From Chthoniobacterales bacterium (GTDB lineage: Bacteria; Verrucomicrobiota; Verrucomicrobiia; Chthoniobacterales; UBA10450), in assembly GCA_025980625.1 (NCBI GenBank), contig JAICXG010000025.1, positions 1 through 18,847 on the forward strand: a stretch of 18,847 bases of DNA, in the 5' to 3' direction. The notes beneath the pieces were generated by a model, which was not told the DNA's origin, did not search any database, and was given only the letters and a program-made list of their open reading frames with translations. Shown here piece by piece: positions 6,437-15,017 of this stretch (position 1 is its first letter; the number at the start of each line of letters is the position of its first letter). The translations under genes were made by a program, and so were the position numbers.

Positions 6437-7915
6437 ATGCAGCTCAAACTTCTCGCGGAATCAATTCCAGTCCGGGAAATCCTCGGGCCACTCGACCGGG
6501 AGATCGACGGAATTTTCTACGATTCGCGCCGGGTGCAGAAGAACGGGCTCTACGTCGCGATGCGCGGCGCGCAGGTTGATGGCCACCAGTTCACCGAACA
6601 GGCGATCGAGAGAGGCGCGGCGGCGATCGTGGTGGAACGCCCGGAGTCGCATTCTCGCGCCACCTCGCTCGTGGTGCCGGATAGTCGAGCTGCCCTGGCG
6701 GACCTCGCGTTCACTTTTTACAAACAGCCCGCGCTGCGGCTGAAGGTGGCCGGTGTCACCGGGACGAACGGGAAGACGACCACCACTTTTCTCATCAAGC
6801 ACATCTGCGAGAGCGCCGGCATCCCGACCGGTCTCATCGGGACGGTACGTTATGAGATTGCCGGGCGCGTTTTGCCCGCGACCCGCACCACCCCGGAGTC
6901 ACTCGACCTGCAGGAAATGCTCGCGCAAATGGCCGGCGCGGGTTGCAAAGCGGCGGTCATGGAAGTGTCGTCACATGCTCTCGCTCAGGATCGGGTGCGC
7001 GGACTCGAATGGGACGTTGCCGTCTTTACTAACCTGACCCAGGACCATCTCGATTTTCACGGCACGATGGCGAATTACTTCGAGGCAAAGACGAAGCTCT
7101 TCACTGGATTGAAGAATCAGCCTAACAAACAAAGGTCTGTCGCGGTCATCAATCTCGACGATGCGCATGGCGAGAGACTTGTTAGTCTTCTCGGCCACGA
7201 GACACCGGTCGTGACTTATGGTCACAGCCCGCGCGCCGATTTTCGCGCATCGAATTATCGTGCCGAATTTACCGGCACCTCCTTTCAACTCGACGCCCGC
7301 GGAAAAATCTACCTCGTGCGTCTCCCGCTCATCGGGCGCTTCAACGTCTCCAACGCTCTGGCCGCGCTCGCCGCCGCCAATTCGTTAGGCGTGAATCTTC
7401 GCGAAGGCATCCTTAGCCTTGCGAAAGCGCCGCAGGTCCCCGGCCGGCTCGAGATGGTGCGAGCCAATCGCCAGTTTCAAGTCTTCGTCGATTACGCCCA
7501 CACGCCGGACGCCCTTCTCAACGTCCTCAAAACCTTGCGCGAGCTGGACCCGCGCCGCCTCATTCTCGTTTTCGGCGCCGGCGGCGATCGCGACAAACAG
7601 AAGCGCCCGCTCATGGCTCGGGTCGCCGATCAAAACGCTGACTACAGCATCATCACCTCCGACAATCCGCGAAAGGAAGATCCGCTTTCCATCATCGCCG
7701 AGGTGAAGAAAGGATTTCGCTCTTCGAATTTCGAAGCCGTCCCGGAGCGCACCGAGGCGATCGCCCGCGCCATCGCTCTCGCCCAGCCGCGCGACCTTGT
7801 CCTCATCGCCGGCAAAGGTCACGAGACCTATCAGGAATTCGCCGACCACACGATCCCATTCGACGATCGCCAGGTTGCGTTGCGCGCCTTGGAAAATCGC
7901 CCGCTGGAATTTTAG
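6437..7915 (+). CDS. murE: UDP-MurNAc-L-Ala-D-Glu:meso-diaminopimelate ligase MurE
   Basis: MurE adds the third amino acid of the peptide stem in the cytoplasm. From ATG 6437 the protein is 492 residues and begins MQLKLLAESIPVREI, the family-typical N-terminus; an ATG at 6395 would add 14 residues and overlap ftsI by 14 bp. The ATP loop is VTGTNGKTTTT (107-117). The substrate region includes TTPESLDLQ and EVSSHALAQDRV. YFEAKTKLF holds the lysine expected to be carbamylated. The middle and C-terminal domains show NVSNALAALAA, VDYAHTPDALLNVL and GKGHETYQEF. DNPR at 409-412 is the known signature of meso-diaminopimelate specificity, as opposed to lysine enzymes. One octamer word encodes SLG (7382). 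The intergenic gap to murF is about 50 bp with no obvious signal. Confidence 0.95.
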   Translation: MQLKLLAESIPVREILGPLDREIDGIFYDSRRVQKNGLYVAMRGAQVDGHQFTEQAIERGAAAIVVERPESHSRATSLVVPDSRAALADLAFTFYKQPALRLKVAGVTGTNGKTTTTFLIKHICESAGIPTGLIGTVRYEIAGRVLPATRTTPESLDLQEMLAQMAGAGCKAAVMEVSSHALAQDRVRGLEWDVAVFTNLTQDHLDFHGTMANYFEAKTKLFTGLKNQPNKQRSVAVINLDDAHGERLVSLLGHETPVVTYGHSPRADFRASNYRAEFTGTSFQLDARGKIYLVRLPLIGRFNVSNALAALAAANSLGVNLREGILSLAKAPQVPGRLEMVRANRQFQVFVDYAHTPDALLNVLKTLRELDPRRLILVFGAGGDRDKQKRPLMARVADQNADYSIITSDNPRKEDPLSIIAEVKKGFRSSNFEAVPERTEAIARAIALAQPRDLVLIAGKGHETYQEFADHTIPFDDRQVALRALENRPLEF

Positions 7916-7968
7916 ACCATGTTGCGCAACGACCTTCCAAATTGCCCCACCCGGCACGTCCTACCGAC

Positions 7969-9363
7969 ATGAACCCGCTCTCGATCAACCAAATCGCTCA
8001 GTTTGCCGGAGCCGCCATCCAAAACGGCTCGGATCGAATACGTGTCACTCGCATCGGCACTGACTCGCGCGCGGTCCGGCCCGGCGACCTCTTTGTCGCG
8101 CTTCACGGCGACAACTTCGATGGCCATCAATTCGTCGAGCAGGCTCTTCAGCGCGGTGCCATTGGCGCAATCGTGGAGACAAAATTCAGTGGCAAAATTT
8201 CTCCCGAATTCCCACTCCTCCGCGTGCAAGATACCCTTAAGGCATATCAACAGCTCGCCGCTAACTATCGCCGATCGTTAGGTCTGAAAGTCATCGCCAT
8301 CACCGGGAGCAACGGCAAAACCAGCACGAAAGATTTCACCGCCTCTGTTCTTTCGCGCCAGTTCCGCGTGACCAGGACTGAAGGTAACTTTAACAATCAC
8401 GTCGGCCTGCCGCGCACGATTTTGGAAGCCTCGACCGAAGACGAAATCGCGGTCTGGGAAATCGGGATGAATCACCCGGGCGAAATCGCACCCCTCGCGC
8501 AGATTGCGCGACCCGACGTCGCAATCATCACCAACATCGGGATCGCGCATATCCAATTCATGGGTTCGCGCGAAGCGATCGCGCAGGAGAAAGGGGACCT
8601 CGCAGCGTCGTTAGGGCCTGACGGCACTCTGATTTTGAACAGCAGCGATGAGTTTGCCCAAACGATTGCAAACCGCACCAGCGGCCGGGTGATTTTCGCC
8701 GGGATCGAGCAAGGCGAAGTGCAGGCGCGCGACATCATCCAAAGCGCGAACGGGGCCGAGTTTGAGCTGCTCGAGGGCGCGCATCGCTGTCATGCCCTTC
8801 TCCCGGTTCCCGGACTGCACATGGTGCAGAACGCGCTCCTCGCCGTCTCCGCCGGGCGTGTTTTTCGAGTCTCGCTCGAGGATTGCGCCGCCGGCCTTGC
8901 CGCCGCACCGCTCACCAAAGCCCGCCTTCAAATCAAAACCATGCGCGGCGTGCAATTCATCGACGACAGTTACAACGCCAATCCCGACTCGACCAAAGCC
9001 GCTCTCCGCACTCTCGCCGAACTAGAAACGCAAGGCCGGCGCATCGCCGTGCTCGGCCAGATGCTGGAACTGGGTGCGGAGAGCCGGCGCGGTCATCGGG
9101 AGGTCGGTGCAACCGCGGCCTCGTTAGGGATTGACCATCTCATCGCGCTCGGAAAGGAGGCGGCCGAAATCGCGGCCGGGGCCGAATCTGCCGGCCTAAC
9201 GACTAACGAAGTGGTCACGACCGCCGAGCTCGCGGCCGACCGGCTATGTGAGATTGCCCATCCCGGCGACCTCGTCCTGATCAAAGGCAGCCGTTCCGCC
9301 CACACGGAGCGCGTCCTGGAGGAATTTGCCAGCCGCCGCCTGGAGACCCGCTGCGCCTCATGA
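7969..9363 (+). CDS. murF: UDP-MurNAc-tripeptide:D-Ala-D-Ala ligase MurF
   Basis: MurF adds the D-Ala-D-Ala dipeptide made by Ddl, completing the UDP-MurNAc-pentapeptide. The 464-residue form starts at ATG 7969 (MNPLSINQIAQFAGA). A TTG at 7942 would add nine residues without family support. The Mur ligase ATP loop is ITGSNGKTSTKDF from residue 111. Further signatures are WEIGMNHPGEI, TNIGIAHIQFMGS, a QEKGDLA segment holding the lysine expected to be carbamylated, DDSYNANPDSTKAAL (which distinguishes MurF from the other ligases) and KGSRSAHTERVLEEF. Its stop overlaps the mraY start as ATGATG. Four octamer words lie in this gene (8275, 8608, 9121, 9195), the densest set in the window; three encode SLG and one encodes LT. 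Confidence 0.95.
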   Translation: MNPLSINQIAQFAGAAIQNGSDRIRVTRIGTDSRAVRPGDLFVALHGDNFDGHQFVEQALQRGAIGAIVETKFSGKISPEFPLLRVQDTLKAYQQLAANYRRSLGLKVIAITGSNGKTSTKDFTASVLSRQFRVTRTEGNFNNHVGLPRTILEASTEDEIAVWEIGMNHPGEIAPLAQIARPDVAIITNIGIAHIQFMGSREAIAQEKGDLAASLGPDGTLILNSSDEFAQTIANRTSGRVIFAGIEQGEVQARDIIQSANGAEFELLEGAHRCHALLPVPGLHMVQNALLAVSAGRVFRVSLEDCAAGLAAAPLTKARLQIKTMRGVQFIDDSYNANPDSTKAALRTLAELETQGRRIAVLGQMLELGAESRRGHREVGATAASLGIDHLIALGKEAAEIAAGAESAGLTTNEVVTTAELAADRLCEIAHPGDLVLIKGSRSAHTERVLEEFASRRLETRCAS

Positions 9364-10460
9364 TGTTCTATCTTCATCGGCTGACGGAACAATTCAGAGG
9401 CTTCAATGTTTTCTACTATGTCACCTTTCGCGCCGTCCTGGCCGCGATCACTGCCTTCGCCATCTGTCTCCTTTTCGGTAACTACGTTATTCGCAAACTC
9501 ATCTCGCTGAAAATCGGGCAGCCCATCCGCAGCGCCAAGGAAGTGCGCCAACTAGCCGAACTGCATGGCAGCAAAGAAGGCACACCCACCATGGGTGGCG
9601 TGCTCATCATCGGCTCGGTTGTTTGTGCCGGAGTGCTCTGGGCGCGACCGGATAATCCTTTCATCTGGCTCGCCCTCTTCTGTCTCGTCTATCTCGGCGC
9701 GCTGGGTTTCATCGATGACTATCTCAAGGTCACGAAGAAAAGATCCGACGGCATCAGCGGGCGGGTGAAGCTGCTTTTCCAGATCGGGCTTGCCGGAATT
9801 GTGACCGCCTTCTTTCTCTTTAACCCACTCATTGAAGTGCAGGCGCGCTCGCTCTATCTCCCATTCTTCAAGGCGCCGGTGATTGTGAACATGGGCGTTT
9901 TCACTTTTTTCTTTTTCGCGCTCGTGATTGTCGGCGCGTCGAACGCGGTCAACCTCACCGATGGTCTCGACGGACTCGCGATCGGATGCACGATCACGGT
10001 CGCCTTTGCCTACGCGCTCCTGACTTATGCGGCCGGTAACTTCCGCATCGCGCAGTATCTCCAGGTCCCCTTTTACAGTTACTCGGGCGAGCTAGCGATT
10101 TTTTGCGCGGCGCTCGTCGGAGCAGGCCTCGGCTTCCTCTGGTTCAACTGTTATCCGGCAAAAGTTTTCATGGGCGACACCGGTTCGCTCGCGATTGGCG
10201 GGACCATCGGGGTAGTCGCGATTTGTTGTAAACAGGAGCTCCTTCTTACCGTCGTCGGCGGGGTTTTTGTTCTCGAAGCGGTCTCCGTCATTCTCCAGGT
10301 GCTGAGTTTCAAACTGACTGGGAAACGGCTCTTCGCGATGTCGCCGCTTCACCATCACTTTGAGCTGAGCGGCTGGAAGGAAAATACCGTGATCGTGAGG
10401 TTCTGGATCTTATCGATCGTGTTCGCCCTGCTTGGGCTCGCCACCTTGAAACTGCGATGA
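9360..10460 (+). CDS. mraY: Phospho-MurNAc-pentapeptide-transferase MraY
   Basis: MraY moves phospho-MurNAc-pentapeptide onto undecaprenyl phosphate to make lipid I at the inner face of the membrane. The 366-residue chain is very hydrophobic with about ten helices. It keeps the catalytic and Mg-binding segments: KEGTPTMGG, FIDDYLK (Asp119 and Asp120), NLTDGLDGLA, PAKVFMGDTGSLA and the loop SPLHHHFELSGWKE. It overlaps murF by four bases. This is the only long gene on the plus strand without a copy of the TCGTTAGG word; the motif-free stretch from 9203 to 11297 is the longest in the window. The next gene, murD, starts 105 bp later, after a hairpin and repeat-like DNA. Confidence 0.97.
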   Translation: MMFYLHRLTEQFRGFNVFYYVTFRAVLAAITAFAICLLFGNYVIRKLISLKIGQPIRSAKEVRQLAELHGSKEGTPTMGGVLIIGSVVCAGVLWARPDNPFIWLALFCLVYLGALGFIDDYLKVTKKRSDGISGRVKLLFQIGLAGIVTAFFLFNPLIEVQARSLYLPFFKAPVIVNMGVFTFFFFALVIVGASNAVNLTDGLDGLAIGCTITVAFAYALLTYAAGNFRIAQYLQVPFYSYSGELAIFCAALVGAGLGFLWFNCYPAKVFMGDTGSLAIGGTIGVVAICCKQELLLTVVGGVFVLEAVSVILQVLSFKLTGKRLFAMSPLHHHFELSGWKENTVIVRFWILSIVFALLGLATLKLR

Positions 10461-10565
10461 GTTATCCAAACGCAGGCCCACTTGTTACCCCACGCCTGCG
10501 AAGCGCGGCCTACGCTACGGTCGCGATGACAACATGAGAACGCGTCCTGACAAGGGAGCTGCGCG
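10461..10565 (+). other. mraY-murD gap with hairpin and degenerate repeat-like DNA
   Basis: CGCAGGC (10471-10477) pairs with GCCTGCG (10494-10500), a seven-pair stem with a 16-base loop, ten bases after the mraY stop. No T-run follows, so it is not an intrinsic terminator. The next part (about 10507-10534), containing CCTACGCTACGG and TCGCGATGACA, resembles one half of the hairpin repeat found at 17419-17462 before ddl and may be a decayed copy. A GGGAG at about 10555-10559 is the likely ribosome site for murD. Confidence 0.4.
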
Positions 10566-11900
10566 ATGAAACCCGACTACAAAAACAAGAACGTCGCGGT
10601 TCTCGGCGCCGGCCGAAGTGGAAAGGCCGCCGCACACTTACTCGCGCAGGAAGGCGCGAAGGTCACCCTCCTTGACAGCGCCCCGGAGGAAAAGCTATCC
10701 GGCATGGAACGGCTGCGCGAAGAAGGGGTTTATATCCTCGCCGGACCACTCGCGGATGAAGATCCAACGGTTTACGACCTCGGCGTCTACAGCCCGGGCA
10801 TCGATCCGGAGTTAGCCTTGGCGAAAAATTTCTCGCGCAAAAACATCCCGATCATCGGCGAGTTGGAACTAGGATATCAGTTTTGCGCCATGCCGGTGAT
10901 CGGCATCACCGGCACCAATGGTAAGACCACGACCACGGAGCTGATCTCGCAAATGCTCAATGCCTGCGGCCAGCGCACGATGGCTTGCGGTAACATCGGC
11001 AAGCCGCTGGTCGAAGCTGCGCGCGAGAGTCAGGACCTGGCGGTTTTGACGGTTGAGGTGAGTTCTTTCCAGCTCGAAACCATCCGCGACTTTCATCCTG
11101 AGATCGCGGTCTGGCTGAACTTTGCTCCAGATCATCTCGATCGTTACCATTCCATTCGCGAATATCGTCAGGCGAAGTTGCGTATCTTCGAAAACCAGCT
11201 GCCCGGCGACACCGCAGTCATCAACGCCGCCGAAGACCTGCCCGGAGTAAAGGCGCGCCTCACCACTTTCAGCGCCTGGACTAACGACGGCGATTACTCG
11301 TTAGGGGAGGGTTGGATTCTCTATCGCCAGGAGCGCGTGCTCAACCTTGCCGACGCCCAGCTCCGCGGGCCACACAACGCCGAAAACATGATGGCGGCGT
11401 TGGCCGTCGGCCGGGCGCGCGGCCTTTCCTTCGAGCAAATGGTGCCGCCGCTTTGCGCCTATCGCGCCCAACTCCATCGTCTCGAGCTCATCCGCACGAT
11501 CGGCGGCGTCGATTACATCAATGACTCGAAAGCGACCAACCTCGACGCGCTCGAAAAAGCGCTCCTGAGCGCGACCAAACCGGTTGTCCTGATCGCCGGT
11601 GGCAAGGACAAAGGGTTTGCCTTCAATTCGATCGCGCCTCTCATCGGGCGCAAGGTGCGCCGCGCTCTTCTCATTGGCGAGATCGCACCCCGGATCGCGC
11701 AGGACTGGCGTGACGCGACGGAATGCGAAGTCCTTTCCTCGTTAGGCGCGGCCGTTGAGCGCGCCCAGGCGCTCGCTCATCCCGGCGAGACCGTCCTTTT
11801 CTCCCCCGGGACTTCCTCCTTCGACATGTTCAAGAGTTATGCCGACCGGGGCGACCAATTCCGCGCCCTCGTCTGCGGCCTACCTGAAACCCAACCATGA
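10566..11900 (+). CDS. murD: UDP-MurNAc-L-Ala:D-Glu ligase MurD
   Basis: MurD adds D-glutamate to UDP-MurNAc-L-Ala. The protein is 444 residues, normal for the family. The N-terminal Rossmann-type domain opens VAVLGAGRSGKAAAHLL (residues 10-26). The ATP loop is GITGTNGKTTTTE from residue 113. Downstream are VEVSSFQLETI, NFAPDHLDRYHS and a KLRIF segment containing the lysine expected to be carbamylated. The C-terminal domain has GPHNAENMMAALA, NDSKATNLDALEKAL, IAGGKDKG and LFSPGTSSFDMFKSYADRGDQF. The start ATG at 10566 follows a GGGAG at suitable spacing. The stop overlaps the LysM gene start as ATGA. Octamer words at 11298 and 11739 both encode SLG. Confidence 0.96.
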   Translation: MKPDYKNKNVAVLGAGRSGKAAAHLLAQEGAKVTLLDSAPEEKLSGMERLREEGVYILAGPLADEDPTVYDLGVYSPGIDPELALAKNFSRKNIPIIGELELGYQFCAMPVIGITGTNGKTTTTELISQMLNACGQRTMACGNIGKPLVEAARESQDLAVLTVEVSSFQLETIRDFHPEIAVWLNFAPDHLDRYHSIREYRQAKLRIFENQLPGDTAVINAAEDLPGVKARLTTFSAWTNDGDYSLGEGWILYRQERVLNLADAQLRGPHNAENMMAALAVGRARGLSFEQMVPPLCAYRAQLHRLELIRTIGGVDYINDSKATNLDALEKALLSATKPVVLIAGGKDKGFAFNSIAPLIGRKVRRALLIGEIAPRIAQDWRDATECEVLSSLGAAVERAQALAHPGETVLFSPGTSSFDMFKSYADRGDQFRALVCGLPETQP

Positions 11901-12505
11901 AAATGCCAACCATCATCAAGCGAAAAAAACTTCAAGCCGCCACCGCCACCCGCCGCAGCCGCGCCGGGCTCTCCGCCCTGGATTACGAGGAAATGGCCGA
12001 GCCCAATATGAAGCTTTCGCGCGCCCTTCTCATTGTCCTCGTCCTCCACGTGGTCGCGGTCGCCGGCATCATTGCGTTTAATACGATCAAGACACGCGAG
12101 ACAAACATCGAAGGCAACCCCGAGCCAATCGCACCAGTGACGGCGAACGCGGAGACAACAAGTCAAGCGCCAGTCGCGCTCGCTGACTCTGACGAAATCA
12201 AGCAGGTCGCGACAAGAACGGAAAAGAGAGTGTCGCCCAGCATAACTGAACCGGTGAAGAAAGCGGCATCCTTGAAAGTCACCGACGCCGCCAAGCCGGC
12301 GCTTAAAGGCTCTACGATTGCGGATTCGGGTAAGACTTACACGGTTGTCAGAGGCGACAACCCGGTCACAATCGCGCGGCATCTCCATGTCGATTACGCC
12401 GCGCTCCTCGAGCTGAATGAGATCAGCGACCCGCGCAAGCTTCAGATTGGGACCAAGCTCCACATCCCGGAGCGCGAGGAAAGCACGAAACATAAATCGG
12501 AGTAG
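11897..12505 (+). CDS. Membrane-anchored LysM-domain protein
   Basis: I cannot name this gene, but its architecture is clear. The 202-residue chain has a basic cytoplasmic N-terminus (about 1-40), one membrane helix at about residues 42-62 (ALLIVLVLHVVAVAGIIAF), a Thr/Ala/Lys-rich disordered linker (about 65-144) and a single LysM domain at about 146-191 (KTYTVVRGDNPVTIARHLHV followed by LLELNEISDPRKLQIGTKLHIPE). LysM domains bind GlcNAc-containing glycans, so the protein would link the inner membrane to peptidoglycan. It overlaps murD by ATGA and precedes ftsW, so it is made together with the septal synthesis genes. A role in placing or sensing septal wall is a reasonable inference but not shown by the sequence. 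No catalytic domain is visible. LysM proteins are not part of the textbook dcw set. Confidence 0.85.
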   Translation: MKMPTIIKRKKLQAATATRRSRAGLSALDYEEMAEPNMKLSRALLIVLVLHVVAVAGIIAFNTIKTRETNIEGNPEPIAPVTANAETTSQAPVALADSDEIKQVATRTEKRVSPSITEPVKKAASLKVTDAAKPALKGSTIADSGKTYTVVRGDNPVTIARHLHVDYAALLELNEISDPRKLQIGTKLHIPEREESTKHKSE

Positions 12506-12554
12506 AAGTCATGGGGACGGCGCGGTTCTGCATCGCTAACGAACATAACTCCTG

Positions 12555-13697
12555 ATGCATCGGAAAAGCGCCTATATCTTGTTTCTTGCCGTCCTCGGGT
12601 TGCTTGCTCTTGGGATCGTGATTCTTTTCAGCACCGGAGCTTTCGCGCGCGACGCGCATAACGATTCCTATTATTTCCTGCGCCGCCATGCCATCTGGCT
12701 GGGGATCGGCACGCTTGCCTGTTGTCTCGGCGCGCTCGTCGATTACCACTTCTGGCAGCGCACCTGGTGGGTCTGGTTCCTTTTCTCGTTAGTCGGGCTC
12801 GCCCTTTGTTTTCTTCCTCCACTTCGACATAGGATTAACGGCTCCTGGCGCTGGCTCGAGTTCCACGGGATTACCTGTCAACCTTCGGAGTTTGGCAAGA
12901 TCGCCGCCGTCTTCTTCCTCGCTTTTTGGTTTTCGCGCTACGAAACCCAGAGCAAACAGCTTTGGCGCGGTTTCATTCTCCCAATGGCGATGGTTAGCCT
13001 GCTCATCTCGTTCATCATCACGGAAGTCGATCTCGGCACGACCATTCTGATAGGGGCGACTTCTTTTGTCATGATGTTCATCGCCGGAGCCAATCTCATC
13101 CTTCTGGGCACATTATCGTTAGGCGGAATCAGCGCTATTCTCTATCTCGCAACTCACATCGCGGAACGCAATAGCCGTCTCCTTGCCTTCCTTCATCCCG
13201 AGCAATACAAACTTACCGCCGGTCTGCAGCAGATGCAGGCCTTGATCGCATGGGGGAGCGGCGGCATCGACGGCCTCGGCCTCGGCAACGGCCGGCAAAA
13301 GATGTCCTACCTGCCCTATGCCCACACCGATTTCATCTTCCCGATTGTCGGCGAAGAGCTAGGGTTACGTTTCAGTCTGTTCGTGATCTTTCTTTTCGTC
13401 ATCATCATCATTTGCGGAATGACGATCGCGCTCCACGCGCGCGACCGCTTTGGGCTCCTGCTCGCGAGCGGGATCGTATCGCTGATTGGGTTCCAGGCGG
13501 CGATTAACATCGGAGTCGTAACTTCGCTATTGCCGAACAAAGGGTTGCCGTTGCCCTTCGTGAGCTATGGCGGGTCGAACCTGGTCGTGGCGCTCTTTTC
13601 GATCGGGCTATTACTAAATATCTACCGGCAGGGTGTGCTCGAGCCGGCAGCGAAGAAATCCATGCCCCTGCGCGTCAAAACCACGCCAAGAATTTAG
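12555..13697 (+). CDS. ftsW: SEDS-family septal peptidoglycan polymerase FtsW
   Basis: FtsW is the glycan polymerase that works with FtsI at the septum. The 380-residue chain has about nine to ten membrane helices. Family motifs are NGSWRWLEFHGITCQPSEFGKI, TEVDLGTTILIG (residues 156-167, with Asp159 in the region of the conserved SEDS acidic residue), GLGNGRQKMSYLPYAHTDFI, FPIVGEELG and the C-terminal NIGVVTSLLPNKGLPLPFVS followed by YGGSNL. FtsW is chosen over RodA from the neighbourhood and the ITCQPSEFGKI pattern. The ATG at 12555 has no strong ribosome site. The 49-bp gap after the LysM gene holds a one-mismatch octamer copy. Exact copy 13116 encodes SLG, and 12786 has one mismatch. Confidence 0.94.
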   Translation: MHRKSAYILFLAVLGLLALGIVILFSTGAFARDAHNDSYYFLRRHAIWLGIGTLACCLGALVDYHFWQRTWWVWFLFSLVGLALCFLPPLRHRINGSWRWLEFHGITCQPSEFGKIAAVFFLAFWFSRYETQSKQLWRGFILPMAMVSLLISFIITEVDLGTTILIGATSFVMMFIAGANLILLGTLSLGGISAILYLATHIAERNSRLLAFLHPEQYKLTAGLQQMQALIAWGSGGIDGLGLGNGRQKMSYLPYAHTDFIFPIVGEELGLRFSLFVIFLFVIIIICGMTIALHARDRFGLLLASGIVSLIGFQAAINIGVVTSLLPNKGLPLPFVSYGGSNLVVALFSIGLLLNIYRQGVLEPAAKKSMPLRVKTTPRI

Positions 13698-13727
13698 GAT
13701 GCAAGGAACAGGCTGCATTTCAGCTTC

Positions 13728-13780
13728 GGGTAGCGCACGCATCCTGCGTGCTGGTCGCGGCATCTTGCCGCGACGAACTT
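13728..13780 (+). repeat. Double-hairpin repeat element, left arm
   Basis: This 53-bp element holds two consecutive perfect hairpins: GCACGCA-TCC-TGCGTGC (13735-13751) and GTCGCGGCA-TCT-TGCCGCGAC (13754-13774). An inverted copy lies at 13825-13877, with 47 of 53 positions matching when aligned by complement. All six differences are in the second hairpin: four change both sides of two base pairs so the stem is kept, and two are in the loop. The layout resembles REP-type or BIME elements, but the family is not one I can name. Confidence 0.85.
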
Positions 13781-13824
13781 TCCAAGACGCGTGGACGTTG
13801 TCTTTGCGCGTTTCGTCCCAGGAG

Positions 13825-13877
13825 AAGTTCGTCGCGGTGGAACACCGCGACCAGCACGCAGGATGCGTGCGCTACCC
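13825..13877 (-). repeat. Double-hairpin repeat element, right (inverted) arm
   Basis: This is the inverted partner of 13728-13780. Its hairpins are GTCGCGGTG-GAA-CACCGCGAC (13831-13851) and GCACGCA-GGA-TGCGTGC (13854-13870). The two arms are separated by 44 bp with no recognised content. Together they could fold as one 53-pair cruciform or as four small hairpins. The pair occupies most of the 216-bp ftsW-murG gap, ending 36 bp before the murG start. No clear flanking duplication was found. Confidence 0.85.
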
Positions 13878-13913
13878 CGACCCAGAATCCGCGCTTCGGA
13901 GTGGAAGCTCAGC

Positions 13914-15017
13914 ATGAATACGGTGATCGCTTGCGGAGGAACAGGCGGCCATCTCTTTCCCGGGCTGGCGGTGGCGGAAGCGCTCCGGGCGCGCGGGCAC
14001 GAGGTCCTGCTCTTCATTTCTGAAAAGGAGGTCGACACCCTAGCGGTCGAAGGCCGGACGGAATTTCGCTATGAGAAACTGCCGACGGTCGCTTTGCCTT
14101 CGCCCTTCTCACCCGCCATCCTCGCCTTCGTTAGGCGATTCAACGAAAGCCTTTCGCTCTGCCGCGCGATTTTTCGCAAGTTCCAGCCGCAGGTCGTGCT
14201 TGGGATGGGGGGCTTTACTTCGACTGCGCCAGTCCTGGCCGGCCGTTTCCGCGGGATCCCGACCTTTCTCCACGAATCGAACGCCATTCCCGGGAAGGCG
14301 AACCGTTATACCGCACGCTTCGTCCGCGCCGTTCTGCTCGGGTTCAAGGAATGCGCTTCATACTTTCCGAGAACGCCCGCCGAAGTCACCGGCACACCGA
14401 TCCGTGCCAGCCTCCACCCGATCGATCGCGAGCAAGCGCTCGAGAAACTCGGGCTGCAAGCCGGTCTGCCGACATTACTCGTGATGGGTGGCAGCCAGGG
14501 CGCGAGCGGAATCAACCAGGCGCTGATTAAGGCCATGCCGTCGCTCAAGGACTTTGCTCTCCAGGTCATCCATCTCGCGGGACGGCGGGATGCGCAGTTA
14601 CTCGAGGACAATTATCGGCGCGAAAATATCCCTGCGCATGTCGCGGCCTTTCATCATCAGATGGAAGAAGTTTACAGCGCGGCCGATCTTGCGCTCGCGC
14701 GCGCCGGCGCTTCCAGTCTCGCGGAGCTGGCGCTCTTTCATCTGCCCTCCCTGCTCGTGCCGTATCCTTACGCCGCGGACGATCACCAGACGCGCAACGC
14801 CGAGATCTTCGTTAGGCACAATGCCGCCCTGCTCGTGAAGGAGTCGGAACTCACGGGCGAGAGCCTGGCAAAAAAGATTCGCGAATTGTTAGGGGAGCGC
14901 GCGCAGTTGCGCACCATGTCGGCCAATGCCGCCGCCCTGGCCTCGAAAAATGCAGCCGGATTGATCGTCGACACCATGGAGAGATACAGTCACCCGCATG
15001 ACGCAGTCGCCGCCTGA
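13914..15017 (+). CDS. murG: UDP-GlcNAc:lipid I GlcNAc transferase MurG
   Basis: MurG converts lipid I to lipid II on the inner face of the membrane. From ATG 13914 the protein is 367 residues and starts MNTVIACGGTGGHLFPGLAV, the canonical N-terminus with the first glycine-rich loop. A longer in-frame reading from 13791 runs into the upstream repeat and is rejected. Other signatures are GMGGFTSTAPVLAG, HESNAIPGKANR, VTGTPIR, LVMGGSQGASGINQ and the donor-binding part ADLALARAGASSLAEL followed by VPYPYAADDHQTRNA. A purine-rich GGAG lies about 11 bases before the start. The end overlaps murC by 20 bp. Octamer words at 14128 and 14809 are read as VR, and a TTGTTAGG variant lies at 14886. Confidence 0.95.
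   Translation: MNTVIACGGTGGHLFPGLAVAEALRARGHEVLLFISEKEVDTLAVEGRTEFRYEKLPTVALPSPFSPAILAFVRRFNESLSLCRAIFRKFQPQVVLGMGGFTSTAPVLAGRFRGIPTFLHESNAIPGKANRYTARFVRAVLLGFKECASYFPRTPAEVTGTPIRASLHPIDREQALEKLGLQAGLPTLLVMGGSQGASGINQALIKAMPSLKDFALQVIHLAGRRDAQLLEDNYRRENIPAHVAAFHHQMEEVYSAADLALARAGASSLAELALFHLPSLLVPYPYAADDHQTRNAEIFVRHNAALLVKESELTGESLAKKIRELLGERAQLRTMSANAAALASKNAAGLIVDTMERYSHPHDAVAA

Noticed and set aside
13728..13877. Inverted repeat as a CRISPR array or as a simple intrinsic terminator
   Set aside because: There are only two inverted arms and no regular spacers, and no T-run follows any of the hairpins.
13791..13913. Extended N-terminus of MurG starting at 13791
   Set aside because: The added 41 residues are translated from the inverted repeat arm; the family N-terminus MNTVIACGGTGGH starts at 13914.
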